Positions 50,719 to 58,869 of a stretch of DNA of 64,000 bases are shown here, piece after piece. The notes under the pieces were generated by a model. The model worked only from the letters and a program-made list of their open reading frames with translations, ran no database searches and had not been told where the DNA came from. The stretch spans positions 6,165,501 through 6,229,500 of the forward strand of contig OX463809.1 of the NCBI GenBank assembly GCA_949825045.1, in the 5' to 3' direction. The translations under genes were made by a program, and so were the position numbers. This DNA comes from Argyresthia goedartella (taxonomy: Eukaryota > Arthropoda > Insecta > Lepidoptera > Argyresthiidae). Within the stretch, counting starts at the first letter, position 1. Every line of letters begins with the position of its first letter.

Positions 50719-50782
50719 GAGAATCGAACCCGGTCCACTGCGACTCGATCGATATGATGCAGCCGCGTTAACCGCCGAGCCA
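50719..50782 (-). promoter_or_regulatory. tRNA-like module 2 in LINE-G 5' UTR
   Basis: On the minus strand, the A box TGGCTCGGCGG (50782-50772) is followed by GTTAACG, with B box GGGTTCGATTCTC (50731-50719) 41 bases on. Both fit Pol III consensus well. Stems are imperfect, so a tRNA-derived sequence rather than a tRNA gene. Confidence 0.6.
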
Positions 50783-51135
50783 GCGTCGCTTGAAAACCCT
50801 GTTACGAAAAACTCGATATCAATGGCCGAGTAGCAATTGCTGATGCACGCAATGTACGGTATTTGTGTATGACTGGTTCACTTGTTATTTTGAGCCACCC
50901 GCACTATAAGATTGCCAAAGCACTGCAATTGCACTTTATTTCAATGGTTTCTATGCACTTTTGACACTTTTAGCGGGAAATAGCAGTCGCACACTGTGCA
51001 TAGATCCTTGGTCTTGGGTTATGTATTGTTCTATACTATAACTGATTCTTATAACAGGTAAACATAATTTTTATACGATGGAGCGATTCTTAGTACGTTT
51101 GCTCTGTGGTATGTTCACGGACTTTATCCAGTCTA

Positions 51136-51734
51136 GTCCTTATTTGGCGATTCGCATTCTGCGGGAGTTAGCGGATCGAGAACGGTTAAATTTCCCTAGA
51201 GGAGCAGCGATCCTGGAGCAGGATCTCTGCGTGGACGATATCTGTACCGGTGCAGATTCCGTAGAGGAGGCGCTCGCTCGACGGGACGAGCTAGTTGAGC
51301 TCTTACGGGGTGGAGGTTAAGAGCTCCGGAAATGGATGTCGAACTCTCCAGAGTTACTGTCTGGTCTTCCGGATGACTACCAGCAGGATCCCCACATTTT
51401 CGAAAATCTGGAAAATCCGAATATGTTGTCGGTATTAGGCGTCCAGTACCAGCCGGTGTCAGACATGTTTTCGTATCGGGTCGAGTTGGACTCCCCGAAG
51501 GTCTGGACGAAACGGAACGTCCTTTCAACGGTGGCTAGGACATTTGATCCAAACGGGTGGATCACCCCGGTAACATTTCAGCTCAAGTGTTTTATGCAGC
51601 AATTGTGGTCTGCTGAGCTGAAATGGGACGACCCGATCGGCGGGTCATTGAGCTCAGAGTGGGAATCGTTCTTTTCGACCCTCCCTGGCATTAATCGGAT
51701 TTCACTGCCACGGAGGTTGGTCCCCACCAAATGA
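51136..51734 (+). pseudogene. BEL-3 reverse transcriptase, C-terminal part
   Basis: Resumes after LINE-G with SPYLAIRILREL, then the catalytic CVDD near 51231 (Cys in place of the usual Tyr) and EEALARRDELVELL. A frame change at about 51320 leads into 51336-51734, with LSVLGVQYQPVSDMF and VARTFDPNGWITPV, the connection region before RNase H. The open frame apparently starting at 51078 begins in LINE-G 5' UTR, so its first 19 codons are foreign. Confidence 0.83.
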
Positions 51735-52007
51735 TACACCGCCACCCTGCATGGGTTTTGCGATGCCTCGGAGAAGGGCTATGGAGCTGCGGTGTATCTG
51801 CGTACGGTCGACTCCTCGGGGGAGGTTGATGTGCGGTTGGTCATGACCAAGAGCAAGGTTGCGCCGTTGCGCACTCGCCTGACCATTCCCAAATTAGAGC
51901 TTTCAGGAGCGGCTCTCCTTACTCGTCTGCTCAACCACACGATGACGGTTCTTCGTGGGTAAATAGCGTTAAAAGATACGGTCTACGCTTGGACGGACAG
52001 CCAGATC
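51735..52007 (+). pseudogene. BEL-3 RNase H
   Basis: In the same frame after a TGA at 51732 the sequence reads LHGFCDASEKGYGAAVY with the first catalytic Asp. LTIPKLELSGAALL with the Glu follows, and then a stop at 51960. WTDSQIVLCWLKDS follows in the next frame. This is the RNase H-like domain of the polyprotein, broken in two places. Confidence 0.78.
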
Positions 52008-53366
52008 GTGTTATGCTGGCTGAAGGATTCAGTTCACAAGCTGGAGATTTTTGTGGCGAATCGGGTTTCGCAGATTTTGAATTCGGAGGTTCCCTTAATC
52101 TGGAGACATGTTCCAGGGGAAATGAACCCAGCAGACTGTGCGTCTCGTGGGTGTCACACTCCAGAGTTAGTTGGACACCCCTCAAGCCGAATCGGATTGG
52201 TACGGAACGTGCAGACGGTGCAATTTAAGTCCGAACTGGACATTCTGAGACGCGGACGCGTCCAACTGAAGGGAGCTGTGGCTCGGCTCAACCCGTTTAT
52301 TGACCCTCAAGGATTGCTGAGGGTAGGAGGTCGGCTGCGGAATGCCAACCTGCCTTATGCGGCTCGCCACCCGTTGTTACTCCCTAGGAAAGGGAAGTTG
52401 GTCGAACTGTTGATACAGGATCGACACATTCGGAATGGGCATGTAGGATGCCACGCCTTGATGGCGTTTCTCCAGCGCGAGTTCTGGATTCTATCGGGAA
52501 GACGCTTAGTGCGTAGCGTCGTATTTCGGTGCCTGCCTTGTTATCGGGCCAAGGCGGCTACGATGCAGCCCCAGATGGGCGATTTGCCCTCGGATAGGGT
52601 TAACGAAATCCAGCCCTTTGCGGGTGTCGGAACGGATTTCGCGGGACCATTCATGGTCAAGTCTTCACAGCTACGGAACGCCAGATTAGTGAAGGCATAC
52701 CTGTGCGTCTTCGTGTGCTTTGCCACGAAGGCAGTCCACTTGGAGGTGGTCAGTGACCTCACTACGGAGGCATTTATTGCACGTCTGGATCGGTTCGTCT
52801 CACGAAGGGGCCTCCCGACATTAATCCGTTCGGACAACGGCACAAATTTTGTCGGAGCCAGGCGATATCTGCAGGAGGTCACTCAATTCCTGAACGGTAA
52901 CCAGGACGCCATCGGTACGGCTTGCTCCCGACGAGGGATTGAATGGGTTTTCAGTCCGCCGGGATGTCCTCATTGGGGAGGAATTTTTGAGGCTGCGGTT
53001 AAATCGGCTAAGTCGCACCTGACGAGGATCATCGGTGAGACCTCTCTACGCTTTGAAGAGCTTGCGACGCTGTTCTGTAAAATTGAAATGACACTGAACT
53101 CGTGTCCGTTGTGCCCGCTCAGTTCGGATCCAAATGATTTGGAAGCGTTGACGCCGGGTCACTTCCTGATAGGTCAGCCCCTTAACGCCCTGCCAGAATA
53201 CCCATTCGGTGATGTTAAGTTAAGTCGGTTAACTAGGTGGCAGATGTTGCAGCAGATGGCTCAAGATTTTTGGAAAGGTGGTCCCTTGAGTACTTGCACA
53301 TCTTGCAGCAGCGCCTTAAGTGGACTGACCGGACGAGCCCCCCTCAAGTCGGTGATTTGGTGCTGA
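52008..53366 (+). pseudogene. BEL-3 integrase
   Basis: 452 codons. The first 60 residues finish RNase H (MNPADCASRG). Integrase follows: RHIRNGHVGCHALMAFLQ with the finger His residues, CLPCYRAK with the Cys pair, VGTDFAGPF with the first Asp near residue 208, RSDNGTNFVGA with the second near 275, and HWGGIFEAAVKS with Glu near 325. The set is complete and this domain is open, so it is the best-kept part of the element. Near 53280 a one-base change diverts the end; the true tail is at 53237-53524. Confidence 0.87.
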
Positions 53367-53524
53367 TTAAGGATGCGAACCTGCCATCATTGAGATGGAG
53401 ACGAGGACGGATCGTCAACTTGTACACGGGTCGGGATGGCACGGCTCGATCAGCAGAAGTCAAGGTGGGGGACTCGGTCCTCAAGAGAGCGGTCGCTACA
53501 CTTTCTCGCCTTCCTATTGATTAG
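53237..53524 (+). pseudogene. BEL-3 integrase C-terminal domain
   Basis: A 95-codon frame overlapping the preceding one in a different phase. It reads FLERWSLEYLHILQQRLKW, PQVGDLVLIKDANLPSLRWRRGRIV and GRDGTARSAEVKV, the conserved C-terminal module of Pao integrases. It ends LPID at 53524, just before the purine tract and LTR. Confidence 0.85.
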
Positions 53525-53555
53525 GGACAGGTTCGGGCCTGTCCGGGCGGGTGAC

Positions 53556-54080
53556 TGTTTAATATTTATGCTTCGGAACGCACCGGTTTTTTGTTGCGCG
53601 GATCGACCGCGAGTGATCGGGACATCACTAGCTAGCTGTCACTTGCATAGAAAAAAAATGACTAGCTAGCTGTCACTTTGCACATGGTAAAATTTGTCGG
53701 CGCCAAGCATCGGGAGGCTTGGCTGAATGTTATTGTAATAATCACGGAACAATCGTCAAGAAATAAGTAGATTTCACGTCATCGTAGTGAGTGCTTCGTG
53801 CTGTGAAAGGTTGAAGTGGTTCGGTCACCAATTCGTCGCGTTCGGATAGCGACCCCTGTAGTCGGCACCATCACGACGGCACCGGCGGCGGACTACGACA
53901 GGAGTAAGATTCGACTCCCATCACCCCCCACCCTCGTGTTCCTCATCCCGTACTCCCGCCTCGAATTGAGCTTTCGAATGCCGTTCCACGGCGTCAAGGT
54001 CAGTACTGCTTTGTGACATTTCAATGAAAAACAACCCTACCATGATTCCACCCCTTTTCGGTTGAGGCGTGGATTTAACA
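53556..54080 (+). repeat. BEL-3 right LTR
   Basis: 525 bases, about seven differences from 41769-42293 (for example ATGCCGTTCC against ATGCCGGTCC). Followed by the duplication GTATC. Confidence 0.93.
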
Positions 54081-54085
54081 GTATC

Positions 54086-54222
54086 TTTTTGATATCTCTA
54101 TTATACTTTTCAGCAAAACGCTCATCAAGTACACCGAAGAGTGAGATGGCCACATACCCGATGCCATCAATGACACCACGTCTTGTGCATCGTCCGTGTC
54201 TGTCTGTCCGACGGGCTGCCGA
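54086..54222 (-). pseudogene. BEL-2 envelope-type gene, N-side fragment
   Basis: Minus-strand reading gives IDGIGYVAISLFG, resembling the conserved hydrophobic block of baculovirus-F-like insect envelope proteins. It directly follows the broken end of integrase without the usual integrase tail and surface-domain coding, so a deletion is present. It is cut on the left by BEL-3 at its target site GTATC. Confidence 0.55.
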
Positions 54223-55057
54223 CTAAAAATGTCCGGGAGTTCTTACTCCAAGACAGAAAAGACAGTCCAAGTCTTCAGGGTCCTCCGTAATGTCCACTAA
54301 CGGTCTTGAATTCAAGCACGCCTCAATTTGAGTTAATAATATTGAAAAATCTTCGAATTTGAGTCGTTCGTCGCCTAGAACACGCTTCAAGTGGTACTTC
54401 AGGCTTTTGACGGGTGCTTCCCATAGTCCACCAGAGGTCGGCCAGGAAGGAGCGTTAAAGTGCCATTCGACGCCAGATTCTGCAGCGAAATCCAAAAACT
54501 CGTCTTTTCACATGAAGTTGTAATGCCTCGCGTTCTTTCATTAATGTTCTAACGGCGCCGACAAAGTTGGTGCCATTGTCGCTGTACATGTGTTTGGGTG
54601 TCCCTCGTCGTACACAGAGTCGTTTTAGGGCAGCGATAAAGGCGGGTGTACTCAGGTCTGACACTAGCTCGAGATGAATGGTACATAGGCAAATGAATAC
54701 AGCGATGTAGGCCTTCGTTGTCTTTATTCCGCGGCCTTTGTTTGCCTTAACTTCCACTGGGCGGGTAAAATCCACCCCCGTGTGTGTGAACGGACGGGAG
54801 GGTTTCACGCGCGGCTTGTGTAGATCGGCCATCAGTTGGTTGTTGTTTTGTTTACTATGACGATGACACGTGACACACCTTATAATGCACCGTTTGACTG
54901 TTTTCATTCCACCAATAATCCAGTATTTGGTACGAAGATACTGAAGAGTTAATCGAGCGTCTCCGTGTAGCGTAGTCTTATGCGCCTGCTCGATCAACAA
55001 TTCGGTCAACTTATGTTTGTTGGGTAGGATCATGGTATGTTTTTGTGCTTGCTCCAA
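54223..55057 (-). pseudogene. BEL-2 integrase
   Basis: Two overlapping frames (54455-55057 and 54223-54495) together cover the zinc finger with CVTCHRH near residue 64 of the first frame and the catalytic core. The acidic positions are in HTGVDF, MYSDNGTNF and GGLWEA, so the D, D and E are retained. TRP after GVDF replaces the usual AGP. A frameshift near 54490 separates D2 from E. The enzyme would join element DNA to host DNA, and the break makes this copy inactive. Confidence 0.85.
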
Positions 55058-55469
55058 ATCGGCTTTTTCTAAGCGTCCTCCAACTCGAAGTATACCATCT
55101 CGGTCTAAAAGTGGAATTAAATTGATAATTCTACTCGTTGAACTGACCCTGTTTCCGTTTTGTTATTCCGAAATTTCCTTAGCAAAAGAATTTAGTTGTA
55201 CTTCTTTGATCAGTATACTCAATGTCGACCTTAATTCTGGTGTCGTTAAGTGCGATGATCGATTGGCATTGTTTAGGTTTTTAGGTTGCGTGCATTTGTA
55301 ATAAATCGTTTGATCCAACTCAGCACTCGTGTCACACGTGTCATAGAGCTATGTATTTGTAGAAGCTCTTCGACCAGTGGGACAGATGTTTGCGTCATAC
55401 ATACTTGAGGTTGTTTACGCTCTTCTTTACGTGTTTCGAATATGTTTTCAGGGGGCAGTTCATTACTTT

Positions 55470-56100
55470 TCAGCCAAGCAGGGCCTCTTCCCACCAAAGT
55501 GAATAGGAGATGAGTTGGCATGGGGTTAAGCCTCGGCTCGCGCAGTCTGCAGCATTATCCTCTGACTTAACGTGTCTCCAGCATGTCGGTGGCATAAGGT
55601 CTGTTATTTGTGTCACCCTATTTGCCACGAATGTTTTCCATCGGGAGGATTCTCCATTTAGCCAACCTAACACGACCATCGAGTCAGCCACCCGCGCACT
55701 GTAACTGTCTGCGCCTTTATAGATTCTATGACTTTTTTCATTATCCGTGCTAGTAATAACGCACCGCATAGTTCTAAGCGCGATAACGTAATAGACTTGT
55801 TGAGAGGTGCCAATTTCGTTTTGCCTGCCACTAGTTCAGTGACCTTCTTGCCTTGTTTATCTGTGGATATGGAATAGATCACACAGCCATAAGCCTTTTC
55901 AGAGGCGTCACTGAAACCATGGAACTCGATTTGTTGTTGCATGTTTCCGATCCAGCGTGGTATTGTAATTGTTCGGCGCTTACGTGATATGTTCGTGGGT
56001 AAGCACATGTTTGTTTGTTCTGTGCCCCTTGGGTGACGACACTGAAAATTGTCTTGCAATAAAATTGTTAGGTTTTGCAGATGGTGTCGCATTAGCCTTG
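55470..56100 (-). pseudogene. BEL-2 RNase H region
   Basis: The frame 55667-56092 contains IEFHGFSDASEKAYG (first catalytic Asp) and ITLSRLELCGALLLA (Glu). The frame 55470-55769 contains VLGWLNGESSRWKTFVANRV and DNAADCASRG (last Asp). This is the RNase H-like domain that follows RT in BEL/Pao polyproteins and removes the RNA template. The two frames are shifted against each other near 55700. RT is not found upstream. Confidence 0.8.
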
Positions 56101-56284
56101 TTGAGGTAGGAGGCTGTAGTTAATCAACGAGACAGTTATGCAGAACTGAGATATTTTATTTAATAATTATTAGGGCGCGAGCGCGAAACCACGCGACAAC
56201 AGTAATGTGGAGCGTGTGAGCAAGACGGGTGACAGGCTGTCTCGCGGTATATGATAAGCAAGACTGCATTGCTCTGCTCGGGCT
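56101..56284 (-). other. Segment of unknown origin replacing BEL-2 zinc knuckles, protease and RT
   Basis: About 185 bases between the end of gag (just after GRRMAC) and the RNase H region, where about 2 kb of coding sequence should be. It is partly GC-rich and full of stops. It may be a deletion scar with filler DNA or a small insertion. No flanking duplication was found. Confidence 0.4.
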
Positions 56285-56782
56285 TCAGTAGCACGCCATG
56301 CGTCGTCCAATGAGTCGTCGAGTCGATGCTGCTACAGCCTGCTGTTTTTTCTTGTTTACAGGTTCCAGGGCGGTGAAATTGTTCTCTAGGAATTCTATAA
56401 ACTCGTCGACAGCAGGGAGGTCACGTGGGGCCTTTTTCGATTCCATGAATGACGTGTAGGTGTCCGAGTCCAGCTTTCCAGGTAATATATGAACCAGAAT
56501 TGGATCCCACATAGTTGTATCCACCCCCAAGTTGTGTATGGCGTAGATTGTTTCCATACTGGTGTCATGTAGTCGTTTTAGTTCAAACGCGCTTTGGTGT
56601 TGAATAGCGGGCTGACTCATAAAGGTTTGTATCTGTTTAGTGAAAAGCAGTTGTAAGTTTTCCTTTAAGATGTTGCATCTTCTGAGCTTTAGAGAGCGAC
56701 ATGTTGAGTGGATTGTTTCAGTGTACAAATCTAAGAATGTAGGCCACTGTGCGTAGTTTCCTGAAGAAGGTAGGGATCTCAA
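56285..56782 (-). pseudogene. BEL-2 Gag, main helical domain
   Basis: A 165-codon frame with YAQWPTFLDLYTETIH, LKRLHDTSMETIYAIHNLGV and EFIEFLENNF, the pattern of the Gag domain in BEL/Pao elements that forms the particle. It ends GRRMACY just where the zinc knuckles should start. The upstream part is broken: 56785-57400 contains gag-like remnants in changing frames, including a Met-start ESLLQRQQVI near 57372. Confidence 0.8.
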
Positions 56783-57620
56783 TTTTGGTTGGTAGTGATT
56801 GAATCTGAGAGGTGATAGCGTTGAGTTTGCGATGCAATTGACGTTTTATCAACTCGTACCTGTTCTAGTTGTTAGTAAATTCTTGTTCGTAGTCCAAGTT
56901 ACTGTCAATAAGCAGGTTGTCGATCTGCCAGTGGATGTCATCTATTATTTTCCACCTGGCTTGGAGCATCTGCAACTTGTCTTCGATTTCCCACTTCTCA
57001 CTGATGGTCTCGATGTCGATGCTGCGAATCAACTGATATAGAGCTCTAAAGTTCGTAGATTGTTACATAATTAGCTCATCTGTCTTTGATGGAGTACCCT
57101 TATTCTCTTCACTTCGTGTGGGATAAGTTATAACCATTTTACGAACTTGCTCATACCTAGACTAAACTCGTTCGTATGCGTTACTGGTGACGTAGCCTGA
57201 CGACTGAATCTCGAAGTTAAGAAGTTGGATGTTATTTGCTTCGAATTCATTCCAGTGCTTGTCAAGAGCGTCTACACGTTGTTTAAGATAATATTGGAGT
57301 TCTTGTTAAAGTTTATTCCAACCTTGTCGATCGCCTCGGCGATTACCTGTTGCCGTTGAAGTAAACTTTCCATTGTACTGGAGTTCAAATGTAGTTGTAG
57401 CTGAAGTACAGATGTAAATGTTGTTGTTTAGTACCTACCGTATGATTGTCCTTTCACTAGGGTATTTGCGACTTCTCAATCCAGACCGGCGAGACCCGCT
57501 TGTGGGAGGCCGGCTCACCGATTCGCTATCGAAGTTCGAAGCACTAAATCACACGTCACTATTGTTCGTTTCGTCAGTACACTCACGGACCGAACGACCG
57601 GTAGTCCACGCGATAGTCCT

Positions 57621-57640
57621 CGATCCGGCTCGAAGGACCA
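57621..57640 (-). promoter_or_regulatory. BEL-2 primer-binding site (tRNA-Tyr type)
   Basis: On the minus strand TGGTCCTTCGAGCCGGAT lies just inside the LTR. It is the complement of the 3' end of insect tRNA-Tyr as I recall it (acceptor strand TCGAAGG plus A and CCA). Confidence 0.7.
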
Positions 57641-57644
57641 AAAA

Positions 57645-57849
57645 TGTAAGGGTAGTTTCCTTACACTGAGTTGTTGTTATTGTGCGAGTTAATCATGGAA
57701 GCAGGATGTATGAAATGAAACGAGTCCGTACCCAATGATGTCGTTTATTTTACTAAATAATGTAATAATGAATTGCCTACGTCATGCGTATTAGTTGTGC
57801 AATATGTACCTATAGCTACTTTAATAATTAAGTCGAGTAAGCCCGTACA
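57645..57849 (-). repeat. BEL-2 LTR (5' end of the element)
   Basis: 205 bases, partner of 30585-30789 with about 11-12 differences. The target duplication GAATC follows at 57850-57854. Confidence 0.93.
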
Positions 57850-58109
57850 GAATCCAAACTATGATTAAGAGAGTATGTCGAACTTCTGTAATTAATACTT
57901 AATGAATCTATTATTAATCAATTTCTCTAAAATTTTAGAAATAGACGGCAGAACGGATATTGGACGATTGTTTCCAACTTGCTCCTTGTCCCCACTCTCA
58001 AATACTGGCATAATTATTGATTGTTTCAGAGATAGCGGAAACTCACCATTTCTAAAACATACATTTGCGAGATGGGAAATGATGGGAACGACTACTTAGA
58101 TGTTTCGCC
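57850..58109 (-). pseudogene. LINE-A piece 3: start of the reverse transcriptase
   Basis: On the minus strand from about 58095 it reads VPIISHLANVCFRNGEFP, the RT start, then RPISVLPSISKILEKLINN and a broken stretch ending SQFGF at the BEL-2 target site GAATC. The next motif, RFRQGF, is at 30584. LINE-Q has the same motifs in the same order. The right edge coincides with the LTR of BEL-4, so the upstream endonuclease may lie beyond the window. Confidence 0.83.
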
Positions 58110-58428
58110 TGTGTCGCACTCGGGACATAGAGGGTGAAGGAGCGAAATGAAAGGGCCGAAATTGATACGTGCGTTGTATTGGACGGTTGCAAGGCAAAGA
58201 GAGAGAAATTCCTTATGTCTACCAATTTATAGCACAGTTAGTAGGCGGTTTAGACTACTAGCGCCATCTATCATAAAATGCTTCAAGCTTATACATGTCT
58301 AACGTGTGATCAGTCAGATCAAGGTCAATTTGTAATGCAAATAATATACAATGAAATCTATAGATGGCGCTTTTCCAAATAACAGTAATAAATTATACAG
58401 GTACATATGTTAAGTTTTGGACTCAACA
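58110..58428 (-). repeat. BEL-4 3' LTR
   Basis: About 319 bases. On the minus strand it starts TGTTGAGTCC and ends GTGCGACACA. The outer edge could be two bases different (58112). The partner LTR is outside the window, so the edges are inferred from TG...CA and the adjoining purine tract. Confidence 0.7.
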
Positions 58429-58869
58429 TATCCTGCCCCCATTGAAATGGAATATTTCAATAATAATGAAAGGGATGGAACTATATAGATTTATAGGTAC
58501 TGACTAGGAGAACTAATATACTATGTTTATGTACTAATTTCATTTTCAAGGGGAGCAGAACTAGCTAGTGTCCATGCTAGTGTCAACAACTAATATTTTA
58601 ATATGAAGGTACAATACTTACAATGAATTGAACTGATAAGTTAACAATGAATGAAACTGTTTATGCCTACTCTGCTTATTATGGAATGAAACGACAGTAG
58701 GGACATGTTTTATTATAACTTCTTATATAACAGTGGCAATTAGGTATGTAATTAATGGTAAGTATGGTAAGTATTAAATAATAATGAAACCTTAGTATAA
58801 ATTGTTAGTTAGCTTAACTAAAAGTAGGTAATACTGAAAGGTAGGTTTTAAATTAACTAAGTTTTAGCT
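58429..58869 (-). other. BEL-4 3' untranslated region
   Basis: About 440 AT-rich bases between the polyprotein stop and the LTR, with a short tandem of GGTAAGTAT near 58755-58775. No gene recognised. Confidence 0.6.

Larger units (their letters stand above)
46021..51130 (-). mobile_element. LINE-G: full-length CR1-type LINE with SGNH-esterase ORF1
   Basis: A minus-strand element of about 5.1 kb inserted in BEL-3 RT, with GTCTA on both sides (46016-46020 and 51131-51135). The left edge is the 3' tail made of TATCTTT-like units. It has a long 5' UTR with two tRNA-like modules, a two-part ORF1 and ORF2 with endonuclease and RT. One stop and one frameshift in ORF2 and a break in ORF1 disable it. 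Confidence 0.9.
50340..51130 (-). other. LINE-G 5' UTR
   Basis: About 790 bases from the 5' edge at 51130 to the ORF1 ATG, holding the two tRNA-like modules. The rest shows no open frame or motif. Confidence 0.65.
41769..54080 (+). mobile_element. BEL-3: BEL/Pao element split by LINE-G
   Basis: 525 bp LTRs with GTATC duplications (41764-41768 and 54081-54085), inserted in BEL-2 near its envelope-type gene in the opposite orientation. Without LINE-G the element is about 7.2 kb. It encodes Gag, zinc knuckles, protease, RT, RNase H and integrase, with several frame breaks. LTRs differ at about seven positions (about 1.3%). A purine-rich GGGCGGGTGAC precedes the right LTR. Confidence 0.92.
30585..57849 (-). 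mobile_element. BEL-2: BEL/Pao element with envelope-type gene, carrying nested insertions
   Basis: The 205 bp LTRs at both ends are flanked by GAATC (30580-30584 and 57850-57854). The intervening 27 kb includes Gypsy-1 and BEL-3 (with LINE-G). BEL-2 itself totals about 5.5 kb, in order on the minus strand: LTR, primer site, gag, RNase H, integrase, envelope-type gene, LTR. Gag zinc knuckles, protease and RT core are missing, and frames are broken in many places. LTRs differ at about 11-12 of 205 positions, so it is the oldest LTR element here. Confidence 0.9.

Noticed and set aside
50408..50782. Functional tRNA genes
   Set aside because: A and B boxes are present, but acceptor and T stems do not pair well. 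Reported as tRNA-like modules instead.
51078..51320. Apparent ORF starting at 51078
   Set aside because: Its first part lies in the LINE-G 5' UTR and the rest in BEL-3 RT. The chimera results from the insertion.
56101..56284. Solo LTR inserted in BEL-2
   Set aside because: TG and CA bases can be found near the edges, but no matching flanking duplication or known LTR was seen.
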